Both the position numbers and the translations under genes were made by a program. From JBEKJU01 sp050011095 (GTDB lineage: Bacteria; Desulfobacterota; Syntrophorhabdia; Syntrophorhabdales; WCHB1-27): 11,839 bases of DNA. The stretch's first letter is position 1. Every line of letters begins with the position of its first letter. The stretch lies in contig JBEKJU010000156.1 in the NCBI GenBank assembly GCA_050011095.1, positions 1-11,839 of the forward strand. The letters are read 5' to 3'. A model generated the notes under the pieces. The model did no database searches and was not told where the DNA came from. It saw only the letters and a program-made list of their open reading frames with translations. Below, one piece after another: positions 5,012 through 11,839 of the stretch.

Positions 5012-6307
5012 ATGCGACGAACAGTGGTAATCGTCATTCTGGTTGTTGTCGGGCTTGCCGTGGTCGGTACCGGCGTGTGGTCGTTCCGGTCCCGAGGCAA
5101 TAAAGGGCTGGTGTTCCACACGGTCCCTGTAAAACGGGGGAATCTGGCGGCCTTCATCAACGCGGCGGGCACGGTCCAGCCGGAAGCCGTAGTCTATATC
5201 GGCGCACAGGTTCAAGGGGTGATTACCGCCTTTGGCAAGGATAAAGACGGGAAACCCATCGTATGGGGTTCGCCCGTGGAGGCCGGAGCTGTACTGGCGA
5301 AAATTGAGGATTCACTTTATGTTACTGCGCTTGAAACCGCCAGGACCCAGGTCGATCAGGCCGATGCCCATAAGATCAGCGCCGATGCCAACGTGATCCA
5401 GATGAAGGCGAACCTGGCGCAGGCTAAGGCGGACTGGGGCCGCGCACAGAAGCTCGGACCATCCGATGCGTTGGCGCAGAGCGCCTACGATCAATACAAG
5501 GCAAATTACGAGGTCGCGAAGGCCAACCTGGCGGCGGTAGCCGCCGTGGACCAGGCAATAGCCGCCGTGGCGCAGGCCAAGGCCGGCGTCGATACCGCAC
5601 GGGTCAATCTCGATTACTGCACCATCAGGTCGCCGGTCAAGGGCACGATTATCGACCGGCAGGTGAACATCGGTCAGACCGTCGTATCGAGCCTGAGCGC
5701 GCCGAACCTGTTTATCATAGCGAGCGACCTTACGCATATTCAGGTGTGGGCGTCGGTCAACGAAGCCGACATCGGCAGCATTTTCGCGGGCCAGCCGGTG
5801 ACGTTCACCGTGGATGCCTATCCCGACCGGGTATTTCACGGGCATGTCGACCAGGTTCGGCTCAACGCGACGATGGTACAGAATGTCGTCACGTATACCG
5901 TCGTGGTCAACATCGACAACGTCGACGGCAAGCTTTTGCCTTTTGTGACGGCTAATGCCCAATTCCAGGTCGGCCGCCGGCAGGGGGTGCTGATGGTCCC
6001 GAATGGGGCGCTCCACTGGTCGCCGCGGCCAGGTCAGATCGCGCCGGATTCTCGCCAAAGTTCCGCACGGGACCACGGCCCCGAAAATGCCGGGGCGCGT
6101 GGGACCATCTGGATCGAGCAAGGCAGGTTCGTGCGACCTCTGCGCGTGAACACCGGGTTGACGGACGGCGCATTCACTGATGTCGAGGGGAGCGGTGTGA
6201 CCGAGGGTCTGCTCGTGGTCGTCGGCGAGGGGACGCGGGGGTTGGGGACGACCCCGGGCGCCGACCGCAATCCTTTCGCGCCCCAAACCGGCCGTGCATG
6301 GCGTTAG
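5012..6307 (+). CDS. HlyD/MacA-type periplasmic membrane fusion protein
   Basis: A 431-aa adaptor subunit of a tripartite efflux or secretion pump. Residues 4-22 are an N-terminal membrane anchor; the rest is periplasmic. A first lipoyl half (about 50-100: AAGTVQPEAVVYIGAQVQGV, then VEAGAVLAKIED) is followed by an alpha-helical hairpin rich in Ala, Gln and Lys (105-195), the second lipoyl half (TIRSPVKGTIIDRQVNIGQT at 204-223), a beta-barrel (about 235-330) and a membrane-proximal domain (about 360-410). The order matches MacA/HlyD proteins, which connect an inner-membrane transporter to a TolC-like channel. ATG 5012 follows GGGAGA (5001-5006). The usual partner, a MacB-type ABC transporter, is absent: the next gene is on the opposite strand. 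Substrate unknown; a Pro/Arg-rich insert (about 336-363) sits where MacA proteins vary. Confidence 0.88.
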   Translation: MRRTVVIVILVVVGLAVVGTGVWSFRSRGNKGLVFHTVPVKRGNLAAFINAAGTVQPEAVVYIGAQVQGVITAFGKDKDGKPIVWGSPVEAGAVLAKIEDSLYVTALETARTQVDQADAHKISADANVIQMKANLAQAKADWGRAQKLGPSDALAQSAYDQYKANYEVAKANLAAVAAVDQAIAAVAQAKAGVDTARVNLDYCTIRSPVKGTIIDRQVNIGQTVVSSLSAPNLFIIASDLTHIQVWASVNEADIGSIFAGQPVTFTVDAYPDRVFHGHVDQVRLNATMVQNVVTYTVVVNIDNVDGKLLPFVTANAQFQVGRRQGVLMVPNGALHWSPRPGQIAPDSRQSSARDHGPENAGARGTIWIEQGRFVRPLRVNTGLTDGAFTDVEGSGVTEGLLVVVGEGTRGLGTTPGADRNPFAPQTGRAWR

Positions 6308-6349
6308 GGCCAAAGCCGGACAACTCCGGCTTCCGGCACAATGTTGGCC
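6308..6349. terminator. Nested hairpin between convergent genes
   Basis: Outer arms GGCCAA (6308-6313) and TTGGCC (6344-6349) enclose a perfect hairpin AAGCCGGA-caac-TCCGGCTT (6313-6332). It directly follows the membrane fusion protein stop and faces the end of the minus-strand gene at 6425. It lacks a T run. A bidirectional terminator is the best guess. Confidence 0.4.
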
Positions 6350-6424
6350 AGGTTCACACGATATTGGTGCGCCTGTGGCGGCCTGGATAGCCCGTGCGGT
6401 GTCATCGCGCGCCTCCGCGTCCCC

Positions 6425-7234
6425 TTAAGCCCGGACTATATTCATCTTCCTCACGCAGGTATCGAAGAGATGATATGCGCCCTGCCCTTCGGCCAGCATG
6501 TCAAGGGCCATATCGGGGTCCGTGACGTACACGCCGCTCAGTGCATGCACGTTGTTCTCAAAGAGCACGTCGGGGAGTATGCTCGCGGTGGGCCCGGTCA
6601 CGATTACCGTGGCGCCCGGTCTCGTCATCCCGAGAAGTTCGTCGATGGTTCGATTCGCTATCGACGCGCCGGTGATGATTACCGTGTCGGCCAGGGGGAG
6701 CACTTCGCGCGCCTTTTCGGCGGGCACATAGAACCGCATCTCATCGGCCTTCAACGTCTCCGGTCTTCTCTCGATGACCGAAAGGTCTATCCCCGGCATC
6801 ATCTTGAACTGCTTCAGAAATGGGATGAAGGCGCCCACCATCGCAATTCTTCCCGCGTTCCTCAAGTCGATCAACTCAAGGGCGTCGGCGTCGTAGATGA
6901 TCCGGTAGCGGTCCGGCGTAATGAATCTCGAAGAAAGGGCGTTCATCACGACGAGCTTGACCAGATCGGAAAGCATCGGCCCTCCCGACTGCTCCAACAC
7001 CTCGGATGCGGCCATTCCCTTGAGAGGGACAGGGGCGGGACGCTCCGCGGCCATGGAGGGACAGCAGCCAACGCCGTGCAGATCGGCAGTGGGGGTGTAG
7101 GCGACGCCTCCCGACCCGTCCGAGAGCTTCACCCCGGTAAAGAATACCCCGATAACTATCCTCTCGATCCTTATATCCCTTATCTTCTCTCCGTAAAGCA
7201 CCCGCAGAAGGTCAGCCGTCTTTTCAACGATCAT
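6425..7234 (-). CDS. DUF4213/DUF364 putative heavy-metal chelation protein
   Basis: A 269-aa soluble protein. An N-terminal DUF4213-like part (about 1-110) contains FFTGVKLSDGSGGVAYTPTA (31-50) and GVGCCPS (54-60, vicinal cysteines C57-C58). A C-terminal DUF364 Rossmann-like part (about 125-269) contains the glycine-rich MVGAFIPFL (132-140), TVIITGASIANRTIDELL (184-201) and VIVTGPTASILPD (210-222). Pfam describes DUF364 as a putative heavy-metal chelation domain; the cellular role is not established. ATG 7234 is chosen because the minus strand reads GGAGGGTGG just upstream. The frame stays open 48 more codons to 7378, but that extension is Arg/Pro-rich and does not look like protein. The gene stands alone, convergent with the membrane fusion protein gene and divergent from the CoA-ligase operon. 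Confidence 0.85.
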   Translation of the reverse strand: MIVEKTADLLRVLYGEKIRDIRIERIVIGVFFTGVKLSDGSGGVAYTPTADLHGVGCCPSMAAERPAPVPLKGMAASEVLEQSGGPMLSDLVKLVVMNALSSRFITPDRYRIIYDADALELIDLRNAGRIAMVGAFIPFLKQFKMMPGIDLSVIERRPETLKADEMRFYVPAEKAREVLPLADTVIITGASIANRTIDELLGMTRPGATVIVTGPTASILPDVLFENNVHALSGVYVTDPDMALDMLAEGQGAYHLFDTCVRKMNIVRA

Positions 7235-7447
7235 GCACCACCCTCCTCTTCCTCGATACCTTTGCGAAACATGCCGCTTTCGTATCCTGGGATCGCGCCC
7301 GACCCTTTCAGCTGCGAGACAGGGACGAACCGGAAGGAAAGGGACCGGCGAGCCTCCCGATCGCGCCTTCCGGGCCAAAGGTCCGGGCGGCCGTGGAAAG
7401 GCGTCCTGAAACCGCCTTGCAGCGCGTCGAAGGTTCTTATCGCGGTT

Positions 7448-7511
7448 CGTTAGCTACTAACGGCAACAACCGTACCTTTCTATAGCACCATATATAAATA
7501 AAGGGAGTCAA
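7448..7511 (-). promoter_or_regulatory. Candidate promoter and operator of the DUF364 gene
   Basis: On the minus strand TGCTATAGA (7479-7487) resembles an extended -10 box, with TTGACT (7506-7511) further upstream at a too-long 21-bp spacing. The predicted start is near 7472. Just downstream lies the perfect palindrome CGTTAG-cta-CTAACG (7448-7462), placed as a repressor site would be. Pattern-based and uncertain. Confidence 0.3.
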
Positions 7512-7756
7512 GTACTAATTATCGCTAACCGTATTTCAGGAACGACACGGCTCCTTATCCTGTTTGGGGGCTGATTGAAACGGAATGGTTCAGTCCTTCG
7601 ACGGGTCATCTATCGGTTTTCCTGTTAGTTTTGATACAACTGTTCCATTTTCAACCAGTGAGCCCGGGCCGTGGCTGTTCCTTCGTTTTGTCGCCCGAGC
7701 AGGGAAATGTCGATCCGCCGCCGCAAAAAGTTGTGTCCCCCGGCCGGCCTCCGTAA

Positions 7757-7772
7757 TGGCACGGCAATTGCT
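7757..7772 (+). promoter_or_regulatory. Consensus sigma-54 promoter of the CoA ligase operon
   Basis: TGGCACG-GCAA-TTGCT, an exact match to TGGCACG-N4-TTGCW, with GG (7758-7759) and GC (7770-7771) 12 bp apart. The predicted start is near 7783, giving a leader of about 128 nt before ATG 7911. The sigma-54 activator gene at the far end of this operon (10718-11839) is the natural candidate regulator. Confidence 0.88.
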
Positions 7773-7840
7773 GCTGGCTAGGAAACATGAATTCACGCGT
7801 CTCAAGGCACCCGCGGACCAGGCGGTAACGGAAGTCGATT

Positions 7841-7854
7841 ACCCTCCGGAGGGT
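7841..7854. other. 14-bp perfect palindrome in the ligase leader
   Basis: ACCCTCCGGAGGGT, located about 60 nt after the predicted start and 57 nt before ATG 7911. In RNA it would form a 5-bp hairpin with a CCGG loop; in DNA it could be an operator. The function is unknown. Confidence 0.35.
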
Positions 7855-7910
7855 TTGCCAAAACCTTACGTCGGGCGGAAACATTATAAAGAAGATAAGG
7901 AGACCTGCAC

Positions 7911-9557
7911 ATGGAACAGAAGAAGACTTTCTCTACCATACGGACGCTCATCAACAGAAACGCCTTCCTCTATCCTGATCGCACGGCGATGAAGGAGGTT
8001 GAGGGTAATAGAATCCATACTTATCGGGCGCTCAAGGAGCGGATCAACAGGATGGGCAATGCCCTGCACGGGCTCGGTGCGAAAAAAGGCGACCGGGTAG
8101 CCATCCTCAGTCAGAACAGCGTCGAGTACATCGAGTGCGCCCTGAGCGTGCCCAACGCGGGGCTCACGTACGTCGTCTGCAATTTCAGGCTCGCCCCACC
8201 GGAGATAGCCGCGGTGCTTTCCGACGCGGAACCGACCATCCTGTTCGTGCAGCAGCCGTTTGTCGAGATTGCCCGGAAGCTGAAGGATGATGTCCCCTCG
8301 ATCAAGCATGTCGTCTATATCGGCCGGCCCGAGAAGAGACCGGGGGGATGGCATGATTATGAGGAACTGATCGAGAATGGCTCGCCCGAGGATCAGACGG
8401 TCGAGGTCTTCGAGGACGATGTGGCGATGTTCATGTACACGAGCGGGACAACAGGGCTCCCGAAAGGCGTCATGCAGACGCACGGAAACCTTTATCACGC
8501 CGGCCGGGTCTGCTCCAAGAACAACACGCTGACCCCGGACGACCGGGTCTTCATCGTCTGCCCCATGTACCATGTCACTGCTCACTACACCTTCTTCGGG
8601 GCCTTCTACGCGGCATCTCCCACCTACATCTTCACCAGGTGGGAAGTTGACCTCTTTTTATCGACCACGGAAAAGGAGAGACTGACCGCAGGCATGTTTG
8701 CCACGCCCATGGTGATGATGATACTCGACTCGCCGAACCTGAAGAAATACGATCTCTCCAGCTGGCGATCGCTCTGGTTCGCCGGGGCGGGCATCATACC
8801 GGCGGTCTACGAGAAGTTCATCGACACCTTCGGCAACATCCTGGGCGAGCACCACGGAACGACCGAATCGACGGGTGTTACGACCAACCTCTCCGTGCGG
8901 GACATCGCGGAGGCCTTTGAAAGGGGGGACCGCGCCATACTGGAATCATGCGGCAGGGCGAGCTGCGATATGGAAGTACTCGTGGTGGATGACAAGGGCG
9001 CACCCGTCGCGCCCGGCGGCATAGGGGAGATGGTCATCAGGGGACCGGGCATGTCTCTCGGCTACTGGAGAAAAGAGGCGGAAACCAGGAAGGCCTTCAA
9101 GGGGGAATGGTTCCATACGGAGGACCTATGTTCCATAGATGAAAGGGGCTACATAAGGGTAATCGACCGGCTGAAGGACATGATCATCACCGGAGGGGAG
9201 AACGTATACCCGGCGGAAGTGGAAAAAGTGCTCAATACATTCCCGGGCGTCAAGGAATCCTGCGTAATCGGTACACCCCATCCCACCTGGGGGGAGGCGG
9301 TCACCGCCGTCTGCGTGCTCGGGGACGGAGAAACGGTGAAGCCGGAGGAACTGATCGGGTACTGCAGAGGCAGGGTCGCGGGATACAAGGTGCCGAAGGT
9401 GGTCGATATCGTGCGTGAACTGCCGCGGAATGCAGCCGGGAAGATTCTGAAGAGGGAATTGCGGGAGCGGTATTCCGGAGTTGAGCCGGGTCTTGAGGGC
9501 ACCAAAGGGGAAGTCCATCATGAGAATAAGATGCGTGCGCCTGTCGCGGCGGGGTGA
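7911..9557 (+). CDS. AMP-forming acyl-CoA synthetase / carboxylate-CoA ligase
   Basis: A 548-aa cytoplasmic ANL-superfamily enzyme, which activates a carboxylic acid with ATP to an acyl-adenylate and then to the CoA thioester. All core motifs are in order: phosphate loop YTSGTTGLPKG (176-186), the A5-type HGTTESTG (315-322), FHTEDL (401-406, with Glu where TGDL is usual; the ribose-binding Asp405 is kept), hinge DRLKDMIITGGENVYPAEVE (419-438) and the catalytic lysine in PRNAAGK (K511). Full-length for the family. The substrate (fatty, alicyclic or aromatic acid) cannot be read from sequence. ATG 7911 follows AAGGAGA (7897-7903). The next gene, an acyl-CoA dehydrogenase, starts 4 bp after the stop, so the two are one operon that would activate and then oxidise an acid. 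Expression is probably sigma-54 dependent. Confidence 0.93.
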   Translation: MEQKKTFSTIRTLINRNAFLYPDRTAMKEVEGNRIHTYRALKERINRMGNALHGLGAKKGDRVAILSQNSVEYIECALSVPNAGLTYVVCNFRLAPPEIAAVLSDAEPTILFVQQPFVEIARKLKDDVPSIKHVVYIGRPEKRPGGWHDYEELIENGSPEDQTVEVFEDDVAMFMYTSGTTGLPKGVMQTHGNLYHAGRVCSKNNTLTPDDRVFIVCPMYHVTAHYTFFGAFYAASPTYIFTRWEVDLFLSTTEKERLTAGMFATPMVMMILDSPNLKKYDLSSWRSLWFAGAGIIPAVYEKFIDTFGNILGEHHGTTESTGVTTNLSVRDIAEAFERGDRAILESCGRASCDMEVLVVDDKGAPVAPGGIGEMVIRGPGMSLGYWRKEAETRKAFKGEWFHTEDLCSIDERGYIRVIDRLKDMIITGGENVYPAEVEKVLNTFPGVKESCVIGTPHPTWGEAVTAVCVLGDGETVKPEELIGYCRGRVAGYKVPKVVDIVRELPRNAAGKILKRELRERYSGVEPGLEGTKGEVHHENKMRAPVAAG

Positions 9558-9560
9558 AGA

Positions 9561-10546
9561 ATGGAATTGACAGCAGAGCAGCAGGACGTAAGAAAAGCGG
9601 CCAGGGAATTCGCTGAGGGCGAGTTCCGGGAAAGGGCCAAGGAGTTTGACGAAAAGGAAGAGTTCGACTCGTCGATCTGGAAGAAGGCGTGCGAGTATGG
9701 CTTTGTGGGTACCTTCGTCAAGGAGGACTACGGAGGAGCAGGTCTTGGTTATCTTGAGCACTCCCTGATTGCGGAGGAATTCTGGAGGGTCGATCCGGGC
9801 TGCGGCCAAGCGGTCCTGTCATGCACCTTCGGTGCGGAGATGATACAGGCCTTCGGCACGGAAGACCAGAAGAAAACGTACCTGCCGCCCCTCGTTACGG
9901 GTGAATCGATCATCGGCTTCGGCATCACCGAGCCCGACGCGGGAAGTGACGCCGCGGGCATCAAGACGCGGGCGATAAGGAAAGGCGACAGCTATGTGAT
10001 CAACGGGGCCAAGATGTTTATCACGAACGGCTGTCTCGCCGATCACCTCCTCGTCTTCTGTATCACCGACCCGGAGAACAGGAACGTCCACAAACGTCAC
10101 AGCGTCATTCTTATCGATACGAACTCCCCCGGGTACCAGGCGACGAAGATCCACGGGAAAATGGGGATCAGGGCCTCAAATACATAGCCCACGTGAAGAA
10201 GAGGGTGGCCTTCGGGGCACCCCTTGCGCGTATGCAGGAGATACAATTCATGATAGCGGAGATGGCCACGAGGATTGAAGCAGCCCGCAGTCTCTACTGG
10301 AGAGCGGCGTATTCCCTGGACAGGGGAAGGCCTGAGCCTACGCTCATCTCCATGGCAAAATGGAATGCAGGCGACACGGCGGTTTACGTGACCAATCAGG
10401 CCCTGCAGCTTCACGGCGGCTATGGGTATATCAATGAGTATGACGTTCAGCGATTCTACCGGGACGCGAAGATCGTGGAAATCTACGAGGGTTCAAAAGA
10501 GGTGGAAAAGGCGATAATCGCCGCCGACTTATTGAAGAGGGCCTGA
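9561..10546 (+). pseudogene. Acyl-CoA dehydrogenase, broken by internal deletion and frameshift
   Basis: FAD-dependent dehydrogenase that would introduce a 2,3-double bond into the acyl-CoA made by the upstream ligase. ATG 9561 opens a frame of 208 aa ending at 10187. It contains the N-terminal helical domain and the beta-domain motifs GFGITEPDAGSD (119-130) and INGAKMFITNG (147-157), and stops after KMGIRASNT. A second frame from about 10172 to 10546 continues with YIAHVKKRVAFGAPLARMQE and carries the FAD-contacting QLHGGYGY and the catalytic-base region EIYEGSKEVEKAII. Between them roughly 50 residues of the family are missing (after the usual 'RxSDTAEL' and before the C-terminal helices), and the join is out of frame. 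The sum is about 325 aa against the usual 380. It may be a real deletion or an assembly error. Confidence 0.8.
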
Positions 10547-10627
10547 CCTTTCGCGCCGACAACGGTGGAAATGCAACGAGCAATGTCCGACCGCCGAGAC
10601 GATTTTTGATGCATGACGCGAAGTGGA

Positions 10628-10677
10628 CGGGCCGCACACCGGAGCATACTCTTCGCTATGTGAGGATGTGCGGCCCG
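10628..10677. terminator. Inverted repeat between convergent genes
   Basis: Perfect 11-bp GC-rich arms CGGGCCGCACA (10628-10638) and TGTGCGGCCCG (10667-10677) with a 28-nt loop that has a small CATA/TATG stem. It lies between the dehydrogenase stop (10546) and the regulator stop (10718, minus strand), and can serve both directions. No T run follows on either strand. A nearby AGGCG-caaaaaa-CGCCT (about 10693-10709) has a weaker stem. Confidence 0.5.
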
Positions 10678-10717
10678 GACAACGACAAAGTCAGGCGCAA
10701 AAAACGCCTCGGCGGCC

Positions 10718-11839
10718 CTACTTGTTTCCCGGCGGGTCGGCGTCGGCACCCAGCTTGCTGTAGAGCTTCCTCCTGCTGATGCCCAAAAGGCGGGCCGCCT
10801 TACTCTTGTTGCCCCCGACGGAACCGAGTACCCTTTCCACGTATTCCGCCTCCAGCTTGGCAAGGCTCAGAAGGCCTTCAGCCTTCGGTTTCTGATGCCC
10901 CCCGGCCGCCACACGCACCAGCATGTCTTCAGGAAGATCATCGGCTACGATCTGGTCGCGCTTGCCGCTGAGGAGAATGGATCTCTCTATGACCATCGCA
11001 AGCTCTCTTACGTTGCCCGGCCAGTCATATGACATGAGGACCATCGCCGCTTCCTTTGAAAGACGTTTCTGTTTTCCCGCTTCCCTGGCGAACTTCGCGG
11101 CGAAATGGTTTGCCAGAAGGGGGATGTCTTCCTGCCGGTCCCGGAGAGGGGGAAGGGTAATCGTAAAGCCGCTGATGCGGTAGTAGAGGTCTTTCCGAAA
11201 CTTGCGCGCCTCTATCGCGCCCCTCAGGTCCGCATTCGTGGCGAAGATGTAGCGAACGTTGATCCGCGTCTCCCTCGTATCCCCCAGCTTCATGAAGGTG
11301 CCCGTTTCGAGGACCCTGAGGATCTTCGCCTGTATGCTCAACTCCATGTCGGCCACCTCATCGACGAAAAAGGTGCCCTCGTGGGCGATCTCGAGGAGGC
11401 CCATCTTGCTGGCCTCCGCCCCCGTGAAGGCCCCTTTCTTATAGCCGAAAAGCTCGCTTTCGAGGATGGGCGGCTGCAGGGTACTTGAATTGATGGCCAC
11501 GAAGGGGTTTCCCGACCGCGGGCTCGAATCGTGGATGGCCCTCGCCGCCAGCTCCTTTCCCGTACCCGTCTCTCCGACAAGGAGGACGGGGGAGGTAGAT
11601 GTCGCGACGAGCGATATCAGCTCCTTGGCCTTTTTCATCGGCGCGCTCGCGCCGATCATCTCGTCGTGGGCGTGAATCCTCTGGAGATGTTCTTCGAGGA
11701 TAATATTCTTTTCCTTCAGGGCCTTCTTTTCGTGGGCCTTCAGAATGACATTGGCAAGCTCGGGGAATTTGCACGGCTTGGTGAGGTAGTCGTAGGCGCC
11801 AAGCTTCATCGACTGGATGGCGGTATTGACCGAGGCATA
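10718..11839 (-). CDS. Sigma-54-dependent response regulator (NtrC family), 5' end outside window
   Basis: 373 C-terminal residues; the gene runs off the right edge without its start. Residues 1-35 are the end of a receiver domain (YASVNTAIQSMKLGAYDYLT then KP, with the conserved Lys21-Pro22). After a linker helix comes the AAA+ domain (about 58-300): Walker A GETGTGKE (89-96), the sigma-54 contact loop GAFTGA (136-141), Walker B FFVDE (157-161), sensor I ATN (200-202), arginine-finger region RKDLYYR (215-221) and sensor II WPGNVREL (273-280). A Fis-type helix-turn-helix, GGNKSKAARLLGISRRKLYS (342-361), ends the protein. Every activator motif is intact. It should be phosphorylated by a partner histidine kinase, bind upstream sites and drive RpoN open-complex formation. 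Its position makes the ligase operon a likely target. Confidence 0.95.
   Translation of the reverse strand, partial: YASVNTAIQSMKLGAYDYLTKPCKFPELANVILKAHEKKALKEKNIILEEHLQRIHAHDEMIGASAPMKKAKELISLVATSTSPVLLVGETGTGKELAARAIHDSSPRSGNPFVAINSSTLQPPILESELFGYKKGAFTGAEASKMGLLEIAHEGTFFVDEVADMELSIQAKILRVLETGTFMKLGDTRETRINVRYIFATNADLRGAIEARKFRKDLYYRISGFTITLPPLRDRQEDIPLLANHFAAKFAREAGKQKRLSKEAAMVLMSYDWPGNVRELAMVIERSILLSGKRDQIVADDLPEDMLVRVAAGGHQKPKAEGLLSLAKLEAEYVERVLGSVGGNKSKAARLLGISRRKLYSKLGADADPPGNK

Larger units (their letters stand above)
7235..7910. other. Divergent regulatory spacer, 676 bp
   Basis: No convincing gene. From about 7475 to 7530 the sequence turns AT-rich, with CCATATATAAATAAAG, unlike its surroundings. 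It holds a candidate minus-strand promoter and palindrome (7448-7511), the sigma-54 promoter (7757-7772) and a leader palindrome (7841-7854). A plus-strand open frame from 7585 to 7992 overlaps the ligase start and looks spurious. The 150 bp upstream of 7757 should hold activator sites, but I could not pick out a clear inverted repeat. Confidence 0.6.

Noticed and set aside
5312..6313. 333-codon minus-strand frame over the membrane fusion protein gene
   Set aside because: It is a shadow of a clear HlyD/MacA family protein; no domain is seen in the antisense translation.
7235..7378. 48-codon N-terminal extension of the DUF364 protein
   Set aside because: The extension is Arg/Pro-rich and unlike the family, whereas ATG 7234 has a strong GGAGGGTGG site.
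6341..7453. 370-codon plus-strand frame over the DUF364 gene
   Set aside because: The minus-strand product carries recognisable DUF364 motifs and a good ribosome site. The plus-strand translation is Arg/His-rich and has no plausible start signal.
7585..7992. 135-codon plus-strand frame upstream of the CoA ligase
   Set aside because: It overlaps the ligase start, spans the sigma-54 promoter and has no ribosome site or family resemblance.

Overview
The window is GC-rich bacterial DNA with long protein genes, short operons and unusually frequent sigma-54 (RpoN) promoters. A TPR/GT41 glycosyltransferase, a DUF364 protein, a CoA ligase/acyl-CoA dehydrogenase pair and an NtrC-type activator together suggest an anaerobic Desulfobacterota-like ('deltaproteobacterial') organism, perhaps a syntroph. 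This assignment is inference from gene content only; no rRNA, tRNA or CRISPR is visible.

Layout. 1-275: a palindromic intergenic repeat, then a weak promoter region. 276-533: a small glutaredoxin-like protein. 621-1244: a repeat protein with a natural seven-histidine run and a Ser/Thr tract, preceded by a sigma-54 promoter. 1287-1386: two RNA-hairpin-like inverted repeats. 1503-1797: a small secreted protein whose reading frame is broken. 1798-2163: a repeat-rich spacer with a possible 51-aa ORF and a consensus sigma-54 promoter lying directly against the next gene. 2164-4608: an 814-aa TPR plus O-GlcNAc-transferase-like (GT41) protein. 4609-5011: a 116-bp MITE-like compound hairpin and another sigma-54-like promoter. 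5012-6307: a HlyD/MacA-type membrane fusion protein without its pump. 6425-7234 (minus): a DUF4213/DUF364 protein. 7235-7910: a long regulatory spacer with a consensus sigma-54 promoter. 7911-9557: an acyl-CoA/carboxylate-CoA ligase. 9561-10546: an acyl-CoA dehydrogenase broken by an internal deletion and frameshift. 10718-11839 (minus, runs off the window): a sigma-54-dependent response regulator.

How it may fit together. Four plus-strand transcription units start with a -24/-12 element (572, 2137, 4909, 7757), and a sigma-54 activator is encoded convergently at the right end. The ligase/dehydrogenase pair is its most likely target by position. Whether the same activator also governs the repeat protein, glycosyltransferase and membrane fusion protein cannot be told from sequence. 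The most suggestive pairing is the sigma-54-driven cytoplasmic GT41 enzyme with the nearby sigma-54-driven Ser/Thr-rich repeat protein, which is a possible glycosylation substrate. Two genes (1503-1797 and 9561-10546) are broken as written, and both could be real decay or assembly errors.
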